Source: an uncultured Candidatus Saccharibacteria bacterium
GTDB taxonomy: Bacteria > Patescibacteriota > Saccharimonadia > Saccharimonadales > Saccharimonadaceae
DNA: 12,727 bases
Assembly: GCA_948511255.1 (NCBI GenBank)
Contig: CAOQNC010000012.1
Span: 1-12,727 of the forward strand
Direction: 5' to 3'
Below, piece by piece: positions 1 to 5,898 of this stretch. The notes beneath the pieces are model-generated. The model saw only the letters and a list, made by a program, of their open reading frames with translations, made no database searches and had not been told where the DNA came from. The number at the start of each line of letters is the position of its first letter. Position 1 is the first letter of the stretch. A program made the translations under genes and the position numbers.

Positions 1-388
1 ACTTCGCCGAAGCACCATCGGCAGAGATAGGAGTTAGTGAAGCAGACCCAGATTCTGGAGTAAAGGCAATGTTGACGGTAGAAGTAATAGTGGAAGAACT
101 AGAGTTGCTATCAGTATTTCCAGTATTACCAGTTCCGCTATCATCTGGAGCGCTATCAAAAGCATAGGCGGAAGTGGTCGTAGGATTAATGAGTAGTGAT
201 GCGAGCAGGAATAAACATACTCCGGAAAGTTTACAACATACTCTAGCAATAGAAAAACATGATATTTTCCGGGAGTATGTTTTTCCGAACGCGAAGTATA
301 CTTTTCTAGGTTGCGAGCATGATTGCTCGGATGAAGAGTATGGTTTCTCACGCAAAGAGTTAGAGTTTTTATTATAGTGTTTTAGCAT
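1..388 (-). CDS. Secreted surface protein, N-terminal part (runs off the left edge)
   Basis: The reading frame is open from ATG at 388 to the window edge (129 residues seen). A strong Shine-Dalgarno (AGGAGG, 395-400) lies 6 nt before the ATG. The first ~50 residues are polar and basic (MLKHYNKNSNSL...), followed by a hydrophobic core at about residues 54-68 (GVCLFLLASLLI) and a likely signal peptidase I site after SAYA (residue 76). The mature start is low complexity, rich in Ser, Thr, Asn, Asp and Gly, then continues STVNIAFTPESGSASLTP, which looks like the beta-rich start of an exported adhesin-like protein. The n-region is unusually long for a signal peptide. Downstream domains lie outside the window. 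The decayed gene just upstream suggests this is another member of a FISUMP-type surface family, but that is inference. Export is well supported; the function is not known. Confidence 0.75.
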   Translation of the reverse strand, partial: MLKHYNKNSNSLREKPYSSSEQSCSQPRKVYFAFGKTYSRKISCFSIARVCCKLSGVCLFLLASLLINPTTTSAYAFDSAPDDSGTGNTGNTDSNSSSSTITSTVNIAFTPESGSASLTPISADGASAK

Positions 389-621
389 CACGGCCCTCCT
401 TTTAGGTTTACGACACCCAGGCGAGCCGAATTCCTTTCCAACAAAAACGGCGCCGCAAGGGCGTCGAAACCTATCAATGCTAACTATTCTCCATTTTGCA
501 GAAAAACGTACACACTGACCTGCGGCACCGTTTCCGATGCAAGTTTTTCACAAAATGGATTTCCTAAATAAACGATGTACTAATAGCAAAAACAGTTAGC
601 TATTTAATGATAGATTTCGAC
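389..621 (-). promoter_or_regulatory. Long structured 5' leader of the surface-protein gene
   Basis: The predicted transcription start near 621 leaves about 230 nt before the ATG at 388. Nested inverted repeats fill it. The outer helix joins 594-600 to 479-485 (AGTTAGC/GCTAACT), with a second segment 608-613 to 471-476 (TGATAG/CTATCA). Inside is a 15-16 bp arm pair, 491-507 with 543-558 (CCATTTTG..GAAAAAC, one or two bulged bases). Nearer the gene, 404-414 pairs with 463-472 (AGGTTTACGAC/GTCGAAACCT, one bulge) and encloses 416-418 with 459-461 and 420-428 with 448-454. The last helix ends four bases before the ribosome binding site. It could be a riboswitch-like or protein-binding leader. No known class was recognised by eye. 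Confidence 0.5.
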
Positions 622-1095
622 ACTTTTATTGTAGCGGAGGATTGCGCTTTTGGCAAGTCTAGATTTTTGAAGAAAAAGTGGCGTAACTCTAAAATTGGAG
701 ATCGGGCACCGAGAAGGCAGCGAACGGAGTAGCCGCGCTGCCGATCGTTGTTGTCGGACGGATTGATATTGCTGGTACCGTTGAAGTTGAGGCGATAGGC
801 GCTGGTACCGTTAGAGTACGGAGTAGACGACCAATAGATGCCGTTGTTGCCGGCGTTGTTGAACAGGTTGCTGGTATCCTGATTGACGTTGCCGCCCCTC
901 AGGTGACATAGAAAAACAAGCCGAGCGAGAAGCCATTTTTTGCTGTAGTACTGACCATGGTCAATACGAGTACTAGCCTGTTGCTAAGTGATAGCTTGAG
1001 GAGGCTTCACGATCTCCAGATTGAGAATGCGGCCGCGCCGAGGCTGAGCCCGAGGCTTGGTGCTGGTTCCCGTAGAGGTTTAATCCTATGGACTT
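600..1095 (-). pseudogene. Decayed 3' fragment of a FISUMP/C-type-lectin-like surface protein
   Basis: No intact frame crosses this stretch, but pieces of one protein can be read by switching frames on the minus strand. In order: GTSTKP (about 1055), then SGDREASSSYHLATG ending at a stop, STRIDHGQYYSK (about 975-940), KNGFSLGLFFYVT (about 935-905), and a long readable block GGNVNQDTSNLFNNAGNNG (about 895-840), IYWSSTPYSNGTSAYRLNF (about 840-783), DRQRGYSVRCL (about 745-715). The order YHLATG, YWSST, AYRLNF, RGYSVRC is that of the FISUMP-type C-terminal domain common in Saccharibacteria surface proteins; this family match is from memory. The last block stays open to a stop at 600-602 but has no start codon. 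At least three frameshifts or nonsense changes are needed. The fragment abuts the 3' end of the membrane gene at 1105, so the 5' part has been lost. It may be a dead gene or a sequence reservoir. Confidence 0.7.
628..656 (-). promoter_or_regulatory. Promoter of the surface-protein gene
   Basis: On the minus strand TTGCCA (651-656) and TACAAT (628-633) are separated by exactly 17 bp, a good sigma70-type pair. It lies inside the tail of the decayed upstream gene. Predicted start near 621. Confidence 0.55.
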
Positions 1096-1104
1096 ATTAT
1101 AATA

Positions 1105-2259
1105 TTATTGCTCTTTGTAGTCGAGGAGCCAGCGGTAGTAGCGATAGAGGTAGGTTGTGGCGTAGATGAAGACGAAGCAGGTGACGATGAGGAGGGCGAG
1201 AGGGACGATTGGCCAGCCGGCGAGCCAAGTCCAGACGCTCTTGAGCCAGAGGTCGATGAGAATAATCGGGAGCATGGCGACGAGATAAATGATGGCGACG
1301 ACGAAAAGCAAATAGAGGAGGCGCAGGATGAGGCGAGTGCGGCGACCGGCCATGAGATCGGAGGCGTTCATGAGCGCAGCCATCGGGTAGACGCCGGGAG
1401 CGGTGACGGCGACGAGGGCGACGAGCGAGCTGGATAGGAGATAGACCGAGAGCAGGACCATCAGCGCGGCGAAGATAAAATAGACCAGGGCATAGAACGG
1501 CGTCGAGAGAAAGTCGGTCATGATGGCGGCGGAATAAGTGATGGCGACGAGCATGAGCGGGATGGCTTGGATAAAGATAACAACGAAAACGAGTAGGGTC
1601 GAGATGAACGGGCCGAGGGCGTTGTAGAGAGCGTCGCGGAGCTTCGGCTTGCCACCGGCGAGGAAATGCCGGAGAAGATAGATCGTGACGAGCCACATAA
1701 TCAGGAAGAGGGCAATCATGAAGACAGTCTGGACTTCGCCCATGCCGGTATCGAGGCCGCCGGTCGTGATCGTCGAGATGAGGAGGAGACCAGCTTTAGC
1801 GAAGTTGCCGATTTGCCCCTGGGCGAGGCCAGCGCTGGTCTCGTCAATACTAGTCTGGAATTGCTGATAAAGGTCTTCGCTGAGGAGGCCGACGAGAATA
1901 ATGTAGGCGACGGTCATGATGGCGATGAGGGCGAAGAAAGTTTTCCAGTGCTTGAAGATGAGCTGGAAAGTTGTCATGGCATGAGAAAGCAGGCCGGGGG
2001 TTTCGGTTTTGCGCTGATAATCCTCGCGATAGGAACGTTTGAAGGTTTTATGGAGATGAACGTGTCCGGCGCGCTTAGATTGGATTTTAATCTGGAGCTT
2101 CTTATAGCCGCGGGCGAGTTTGCGCAAAGGATGAGGGAGATTTTTCGCGGACTTTGCCTTTGCGGAACTCGCGGGCTTGGTGGGTTTTGAAGATTTGGCG
2201 ACGGTTGCTGCTTTCGAGGAAGTCGCCTCTCTGGAAGTTTTAGAACTTGTTTTTGCCAT
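1105..2259 (-). CDS. Polytopic membrane protein with basic N-terminal tail
   Basis: 384 residues. The start chosen is ATG at 2259, preceded by GAAAGG, rather than the longer 405-residue frame, because residues before it lie inside htpX and the htpX-derived spacing gives a normal ribosome site. Residues 1-85 are Lys/Ser/Ala/Thr-rich and basic, so probably cytosolic. About six hydrophobic segments follow, near 106-126, 176-196, 218-240, 255-283, 312-336 and 348-370. A Gly/Thr-rich external loop (ISTITTGGLDTGMGE) sits before the second segment. No catalytic motif is visible. The arrangement resembles generic YIP1 or DUF-type membrane proteins, but I do not recognise the family. The gene overlaps the end of htpX by 20 bp, so the two are almost certainly co-transcribed and translationally coupled; a role in membrane quality control alongside HtpX is only an inference from that. 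Confidence 0.8.
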   Translation of the reverse strand: MAKTSSKTSREATSSKAATVAKSSKPTKPASSAKAKSAKNLPHPLRKLARGYKKLQIKIQSKRAGHVHLHKTFKRSYREDYQRKTETPGLLSHAMTTFQLIFKHWKTFFALIAIMTVAYIILVGLLSEDLYQQFQTSIDETSAGLAQGQIGNFAKAGLLLISTITTGGLDTGMGEVQTVFMIALFLIMWLVTIYLLRHFLAGGKPKLRDALYNALGPFISTLLVFVVIFIQAIPLMLVAITYSAAIMTDFLSTPFYALVYFIFAALMVLLSVYLLSSSLVALVAVTAPGVYPMAALMNASDLMAGRRTRLILRLLYLLFVVAIIYLVAMLPIILIDLWLKSVWTWLAGWPIVPLALLIVTCFVFIYATTYLYRYYRWLLDYKEQ

Positions 2260-3118
2260 GTTCGAGCCTTTCGATGCGCTTTTCGATAGACGGGTGAGTG
2301 CTAAAGAGATTCTTGATCGCACCCTTCTTTAACGGGTTCGCAATGAAGAGGGCTTCGGTGGCGGGGTTTTGACGGTGCATAGGCTGAGCATGAGTGTCGA
2401 GCTTCTTGAGGGCGGAAATCATACCTTCGGGATAGCGCGTGATATGAGCGGCGCTGGCGTCGGCGAGATATTCGCGCTCACGAGAGACCGCGAGCTGAGC
2501 AAGGCTGGCGGCGACCGGCGCAATAAGCGAGACGAGAAGCATGACGATTAGGCCGACGGGGCTATTGTCGTCGCTGTCGTGGCGGTTCGTGTAGAGCATC
2601 ATGCGAATACCGAGGTCGGCGATATAGCCGACGATACAAACGAGACCAAAAGTAATCATAGAGACACGGATGTCGTAGTTTTTAACGTGGGACATTTCGT
2701 GCGCCATGACGGCATTTAGCTCCTTGTTATCCATGATGTCGAGGAGGCCGGTCGTCGCGGCAACGATAGCATGCTCGGGGTCGCGGCCGGTCGCAAAGGC
2801 GTTCGGCGCGGGGTCGTCGATGATATAGACTTTTGGCATTGGGAGGCCGGTGGCGATAGATAAGTTCTCGACGGTATTATAAAGACGGGGATTGTCTTTT
2901 TTCTTAATTTCGCGGGCGCCGGTCATGGCGACAGCGAGGCTGGCGGAGGCAAAGTATTGAACCACCGCGTAAATAATAGCGACTACTAAGATCCAGATGG
3001 CAACCATCCAATCTTTCGTGAAAAAAGCGACTGCCCAGCCGACAGCAGCAATAACCAAGACAAAGAAAAACATAATCAAAACAGTATTACGTTTGTTGGC
3101 GGCAATTTGTTTATACAC
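2240..3118 (-). CDS. htpX: HtpX family M48 membrane zinc metalloprotease
   Basis: 292 residues, the normal HtpX length. The N-terminus MYKQIAANKRNT matches the family, which fixes the start at a GTG (3118) with GGAG upstream. Two N-terminal membrane segments (about 12-33 and 37-57) precede the cytosolic protease domain. The zinc motif is H140-E-M-S-H144, and the third ligand is Glu216 in SREREYLADASAA. Two further hydrophobic segments lie at about 153-175 and 187-208. The C-terminus STHPSIEKRIERLE is also typical. HtpX degrades misfolded or damaged inner-membrane proteins and in other bacteria belongs to envelope or heat stress responses. It lies downstream of lemA, a frequent pairing, with a 148-bp gap holding its own extended -10 promoter. 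It overlaps the downstream membrane gene. Confidence 0.96.
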   Translation of the reverse strand: MYKQIAANKRNTVLIMFFFVLVIAAVGWAVAFFTKDWMVAIWILVVAIIYAVVQYFASASLAVAMTGAREIKKKDNPRLYNTVENLSIATGLPMPKVYIIDDPAPNAFATGRDPEHAIVAATTGLLDIMDNKELNAVMAHEMSHVKNYDIRVSMITFGLVCIVGYIADLGIRMMLYTNRHDSDDNSPVGLIVMLLVSLIAPVAASLAQLAVSREREYLADASAAHITRYPEGMISALKKLDTHAQPMHRQNPATEALFIANPLKKGAIKNLFSTHPSIEKRIERLEHGKNKF

Positions 3119-3134
3119 TATGTTTCTCCGGTAA

Positions 3135-3251
3135 GGGTGATATTATAACACTCGTTATCTTAACTCTTCGAGTTAAGTAATAACTGCGTCACTTCGGAAG
3201 AAATATCTTCGATTTTTCTTCGCTCGGTTTCCTTGTTATATAATATCACCC
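3135..3251. repeat. Intergenic element with 16-bp terminal inverted repeats
   Basis: Arms are GGGTGATATTATAACA (3135-3150) and TGTTATATAATATCACCC (3234-3251), identical apart from a two-base insertion. Inside are a perfect hairpin CTTAACTC-ttc-GAGTTAAG (3159-3177) and a weaker one GAAGAAA/TTTCTTC (3197-3203, 3215-3221). It occupies most of the gap between lemA and htpX. The form resembles a small MITE-like element, but no clear target-site duplication is visible; a paired promoter/operator is the alternative. Confidence 0.55.
3142..3150 (-). promoter_or_regulatory. Extended -10 promoter of htpX
   Basis: Minus strand reads TGTTATAAT (TG-n-TATAAT, 3142-3150). The start would be near 3135, about 17 nt before the GTG. 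No good -35 is seen. The box lies inside the left arm of the inverted repeat 3135-3150. Confidence 0.55.
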
Positions 3252-3266
3252 GTTATACTTCCCTAT

Positions 3267-3839
3267 TTAGTCGAATTTAACTTGCGGAGCGTTCTGGATT
3301 TGGGCCTTTTCTTCGTCCGCGACTTCGTAGTATTCGCGTTCTTTGAAGTGACCGATCATGTTGTTGATGATATTGGACGGGAAAAGCTTAATCTTCGTGT
3401 TAAGCTCCTTCGCGCCGGCGTTGTAGAAGCGGCGGGCAGCCTGGATTTTGTCTTCAACGTCCTGAAGCTGAAGCTGAAGCTGTTGGAAGTTGGTGTTAGC
3501 TTTGAGTTCAGGATAAGCTTCGGCGATAGCGAAAATCTTCGAGAGGGCGCCTTCGAGCGAACGCTCAGCTTCGGCGGTTCCCTTCACGGTGTTTGCGCTC
3601 ATGACGGCAGAGCGGGCTTTCGTGACGTCTTCAAAAGCGGATTTTTCATGCTTGGCGTAGCCTTTGACGGTTTCGACGACATTCGGGATGAGGTCGGCAC
3701 GATATTTGAGCTGGACCGTGATGTCGGACCAGGCTTCATTGACACGCTCATTGAGCTTAACGAGGCTGTTGTAAGTTCCCCAGACCACCGCGACCAACAG
3801 GACGACGATGACGAGGATAATAATTAGAGTAATTACCAT
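3267..3839 (-). CDS. lemA: LemA family protein
   Basis: 190 residues, the usual LemA length. A single N-terminal membrane anchor (residues 2-21) is followed by a helical, mostly external domain: YNSLVKLNERVNEAWSDI, then LKYRADLIPNVVETVKGYA, and the conserved RRFYNAGAKELNTKI and FPSNIINNMIGHF segments near the C-terminus. The start ATG at 3839 has AAGGAG just upstream. LemA proteins have no firmly known molecular activity; they often sit next to HtpX-type proteases or TPM-domain proteins and are thought to act at the envelope. Here htpX follows in the same direction. The family call is certain; the function remains open. Confidence 0.95.
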   Translation of the reverse strand: MVITLIIILVIVVLLVAVVWGTYNSLVKLNERVNEAWSDITVQLKYRADLIPNVVETVKGYAKHEKSAFEDVTKARSAVMSANTVKGTAEAERSLEGALSKIFAIAEAYPELKANTNFQQLQLQLQDVEDKIQAARRFYNAGAKELNTKIKLFPSNIINNMIGHFKEREYYEVADEEKAQIQNAPQVKFD

Positions 3840-3862
3840 AAATCTCCTTAGGTTATGTATAT

Positions 3863-3891
3863 ATTATAGGACGGGGAGGAGGGTTTGTCTA
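3863..3891 (-). promoter_or_regulatory. Promoter of lemA
   Basis: TAGACA (3886-3891) and TATAAT (3863-3868) on the minus strand with 17 bp between them. The -35 overlaps the stop codon of the preceding two-TM gene. The leader is about 15-20 nt and carries AAGGAG. Confidence 0.65.
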
Positions 3892-4218
3892 GAGGTTAAT
3901 CAGGCTCTGGAAAAGAGACTGGAGGACGCCGAGGCCGGCGAGAAGGCAGAGGACGAAGACATAGATAATCAGCCAGCAAAATTGGGAGCGAGCGAAGTTG
4001 CGAAGGTTGTGATTGTTCGCCATGAAAGCGAAGCAGATACAGAAAATCCAGCCGATAATGGGGATCGCGAAGAGGAAGGTGTAGGCGAAATAGCCCCACA
4101 TGGAAATCGGAGTGTAGCTGTCGGGGATGGCGACTTCGATCGCGCGCGGAGCCGGAGTGGCTTTCGCAGCGGCGGTTCTAGTGGTCTTCTTGGTAGTTTT
4201 CGCAGTTTTGGTTGGCAT
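3889..4218 (-). CDS. Small two-TM membrane protein with basic tail
   Basis: 109 residues from the ATG at 4218, which has AAAGGA upstream; the longer 141-residue frame has no such site and would begin upstream of the predicted transcription start. Residues 1-26 are Lys/Thr/Ala-rich (MPTKTAKTTKK...). Two hydrophobic segments follow at about 45-67 and 81-104. Between them is FMANNHNLRNFARSQFC, a conserved-looking cytosolic loop seen in many short hypothetical membrane proteins (pattern: small inner loop with N-x-N-x-R-N-F-A-R). I do not recognise a named family. It sits directly before lemA but has its own consensus promoter, and lemA has another, so they may be separately controlled. Confidence 0.75.
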   Translation of the reverse strand: MPTKTAKTTKKTTRTAAAKATPAPRAIEVAIPDSYTPISMWGYFAYTFLFAIPIIGWIFCICFAFMANNHNLRNFARSQFCWLIIYVFVLCLLAGLGVLQSLFQSLINL

Positions 4219-4234
4219 TTTAGTTTCCTTTTGA

Positions 4235-4263
4235 TCGGCGAGTTTTAAGGACTTTTCCGCCGA
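4235..4263 (-). promoter_or_regulatory. Hairpin in the 5' leader of the two-TM gene
   Basis: TCGGCG (4235-4240) pairs with CGCCGA (4258-4263) around a 17-nt loop. It lies within the roughly 60-nt leader and its 3' side ends next to the AAGGA ribosome site (4226-4230), so it could affect translation. It could also be incidental. Confidence 0.35.
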
Positions 4264-4285
4264 ATTATTTAAGTTTTCTGAAATA

Positions 4286-4314
4286 AGTATAAGCGTTTTG
4301 GAAAACTTTGTCAA
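4286..4314 (-). promoter_or_regulatory. Consensus promoter of the two-TM gene, with operator-like inverted repeat
   Basis: Minus strand TTGACA (4309-4314), 17 bp, TATACT (4286-4291). This is the best -35/-10 pair in the window. An 8-bp inverted repeat AAGTTTTC (4271-4278) / GAAAACTT (4301-4308) brackets the -10, placing one arm in the spacer and the other at the start site, the layout expected of a repressor operator. Confidence 0.7.
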
Positions 4315-4342
4315 TTATTTGATACTTTTTGGCGGAAAATGC

Positions 4343-4369
4343 TTGCGCAATAAATTTTCGTGCTATAAT
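4343..4369 (+). promoter_or_regulatory. Promoter of the single-pass membrane gene
   Basis: TGCTATAAT extended -10 (4361-4369) with a weak -35 (TTGCGC, 4343-4348). Start expected near 4376, leaving a leader of about 19 nt with GAGAGG. Confidence 0.6.
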
Positions 4370-4394
4370 AGGGGTATCAAAAGAGAGGTAATGT

Positions 4395-5660
4395 ATGGCA
4401 GAGAATGCTAAAGAGAGCGTCGACGCTAGCGTTAATGATGCTAGCCAGGTTAAAGACACTAAAAGTGCTGACGCTAAAAAGGGCCGGGCAAAGAAAGATA
4501 CTGAGAAAAAAGTAGAGAGCGTAGAAGCTGAGAGTGCGGAGGTGACTGCGGTTTCGAGCGAGGCTAGCGGGACTGAGGCTTCCGACTCGACTACGGCGGA
4601 GGCAGAGGAACCGGAAAAGAAACCTCGCAAGACGCGCAAAACAACGTCAAAAAGCGCAAAGGTTTCAGCTAAGGCTGCGACGGCGGTCGCTGACGCCGGC
4701 GAAAAGGCTGACGACGTAATGCGCGAGGAGTTTTCGCAGGAAGAGTTCCAGACGGCGGTACGCGAGCAGATTGAGAATTGCAAGAATGAGTTGCAGGTTA
4801 CGCTTTCGGAGAGTATTCGACGGGAATATGCGACGATTGTCAAGAAACAACTGAAGGCAGCGAATCGGCGACGAAGGGTCGGGGTAATTGTAAGAGATTT
4901 GATAATCTTGATTTTAGCGGCGACGGTTGGATATTTTGGATGGTGTTTGTATGATGTAAAGTATTTTGACTGGATGGGGCCGCGCGATGTGGTTTCTTCA
5001 ACCGAGCAACCTGATCAGAAAGTCGAAGAACCGGAAGAAGTCGTCAAAGACACGCGTTGGTATGTGAATAACTATGGTTATTTGTTTGAGGACTTGCAGC
5101 TAGGGCTGAATGCGGACAGCGTCGAGGCGTATTATTTATACGGCGATGATCGAAAGGTGAGCGAGATTAAGCCAGCGTATTTGTTAGGAATGGCTTACAA
5201 TAAGGTGATGCCGACGGCGGAGAGCTCGACAGCAACAGGTGCGAGCGCGAGCGTGGCGGCGGCGGATCTCAGGACGGCGTTTGCAGGAATGTTCGGAACG
5301 ACAGAGTACTTCGAGAAAGTTGGTTTCACGCACGGTTGTAAGAAGTTTACTTATTCCCGGGAAAATGACAGTTTTATGACTGAAAATAGTGACTGTGCCG
5401 TGAGCAGTAAGCGAGAAATCGTTGAAGAAATTGATGAGATGTATGAGGAGGGGAGCGTGCTCTATGTTCTGACGACGGCGGCGATTTATGACGCGGAAGA
5501 GGCGAGTTTCTATAGCTTTGATAACTTGTTTAAGCCGGTGGTGATGAATGTGGAAAAAGAAGATTTGGCGAAGAACCGAGCGCTTTTGAATCGTTATCAG
5601 TATCAGTTTAAGAAAACTGGCGAAAAATATCATTTCAGCGGGGTGGTGAAGCTGCGATAA
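4395..5660 (+). CDS. Single-pass membrane protein with charged cytosolic half and external domain
   Basis: 421 residues. The ATG at 4395 follows GAGAGGT. Residues 1-110 are a long, low-complexity, highly charged Ala/Glu/Lys/Ser/Thr region with a basic patch (KKPRKTRKTTSKSAK, about 75-89). Residues 111-155 are predicted helical, possibly coiled coil. One membrane segment (about 164-186) follows a basic NRRRR stretch, which predicts the N-terminus inside. Residues 187-421 would be outside: an acidic linker, then a compact domain starting RWYVNNYGYLF. It holds only two cysteines, Cys315 and Cys334, which could form a disulfide, fitting the DsbA-like protein encoded elsewhere in the window. I recognise no family. 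The gene is divergent from the two-TM gene, with back-to-back promoters. Reading frame and topology are secure; function is unknown. Confidence 0.85.
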   Translation: MAENAKESVDASVNDASQVKDTKSADAKKGRAKKDTEKKVESVEAESAEVTAVSSEASGTEASDSTTAEAEEPEKKPRKTRKTTSKSAKVSAKAATAVADAGEKADDVMREEFSQEEFQTAVREQIENCKNELQVTLSESIRREYATIVKKQLKAANRRRRVGVIVRDLIILILAATVGYFGWCLYDVKYFDWMGPRDVVSSTEQPDQKVEEPEEVVKDTRWYVNNYGYLFEDLQLGLNADSVEAYYLYGDDRKVSEIKPAYLLGMAYNKVMPTAESSTATGASASVAAADLRTAFAGMFGTTEYFEKVGFTHGCKKFTYSRENDSFMTENSDCAVSSKREIVEEIDEMYEEGSVLYVLTTAAIYDAEEASFYSFDNLFKPVVMNVEKEDLAKNRALLNRYQYQFKKTGEKYHFSGVVKLR

Positions 5661-5671
5661 AATTGCTACGG

Positions 5672-5708
5672 GCGGCGTTTTATGGAAAGATTTTTCAGGA
5701 AGCGCCGC
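5672..5708 (+). other. Long-loop GC-rich inverted repeat after the membrane gene
   Basis: GCGGCG (5672-5677) can pair with CGCCGC (5703-5708) around a 25-nt loop that contains a T-run. It starts 12 bp after the stop codon. It may stabilise the transcript end; it lacks a T-tract after the stem. Confidence 0.3.
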
Positions 5709-5765
5709 TATGATGAGTCTCGCTAAGTCGTCTTTCTGGCTATTCAACAACAAACAAACCAAACA

Positions 5766-5790
5766 AACTCCCTACGGGAGTTATTTGTTC
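5766..5790. terminator. Bidirectional intrinsic terminator
   Basis: AACTCCC-TAC-GGGAGTT (5766-5782) with T-rich sequence on both sides: TTATTTGTTC on plus, and TTTGTTTGGTTTG on minus. It sits between the plus-strand membrane gene and the minus-strand tRNA-Cys and could end both. Confidence 0.6.
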
Positions 5791-5794
5791 TAAT

Positions 5795-5868
5795 TGGAGG
5801 CACCGACCGGAATTGAACCGGTGTACGCGGTTTTGCAGACCGCTGCGTAACCACTCCGCCACAGTGCC
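5795..5868 (-). tRNA. tRNA-Cys (anticodon GCA)
   Basis: 74 nt including an encoded CCA. The acceptor stem GGCACTG/CGGTGCC has one T-G wobble. The anticodon stem-loop is GCGGT-CTGCAAA-ACCGC, giving anticodon GCA, and the T arm is ACCGG-TTCAATT-CCGGT. Discriminator base 73 is T, the identity base for cysteine. Confidence 0.97.
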
Positions 5869-5876
5869 ATGTCTTC

Positions 5877-5885
5877 ATTATAGCA
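5877..5885 (-). promoter_or_regulatory. Extended -10 promoter of tRNA-Cys
   Basis: TATGCTATAAT on the minus strand (-10 hexamer 5877-5882), 8 bp before the tRNA 5' end, within the 30-bp gap after the ATP-grasp gene. The tRNA is therefore probably transcribed nearly from its own first base. Confidence 0.6.
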
Positions 5886-5898
5886 TAGTTTGTGCCAG

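Noticed and set aside
34..351. 105-residue frame on minus overlapping the surface-protein start
   Set aside because: It has no ribosome site, while the overlapping frame from 388 has AGGAGG and a signal peptide. It is a shadow frame.
300..480. tmRNA-like words (GGTTTCGAC and TCGTAAACC) in the leader on minus
   Set aside because: No tRNA-like T arm or CCA end is found downstream on that strand, no plausible tag frame exists, and the following frame is a good signal-peptide protein. The two words are simply the arms of one helix.
1097..1696. 199-residue Arg/His/Pro-rich frame on minus
   Set aside because: It is an alternative-frame shadow of the six-TM membrane protein, with an implausible composition.
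3159..3177. CIRCE-type heat-shock operator upstream of htpX
   Set aside because: The arms CTTAACTC/GAGTTAAG and 3-nt spacing do not match TTAGCACTC-N9-GAGTGCTAA.
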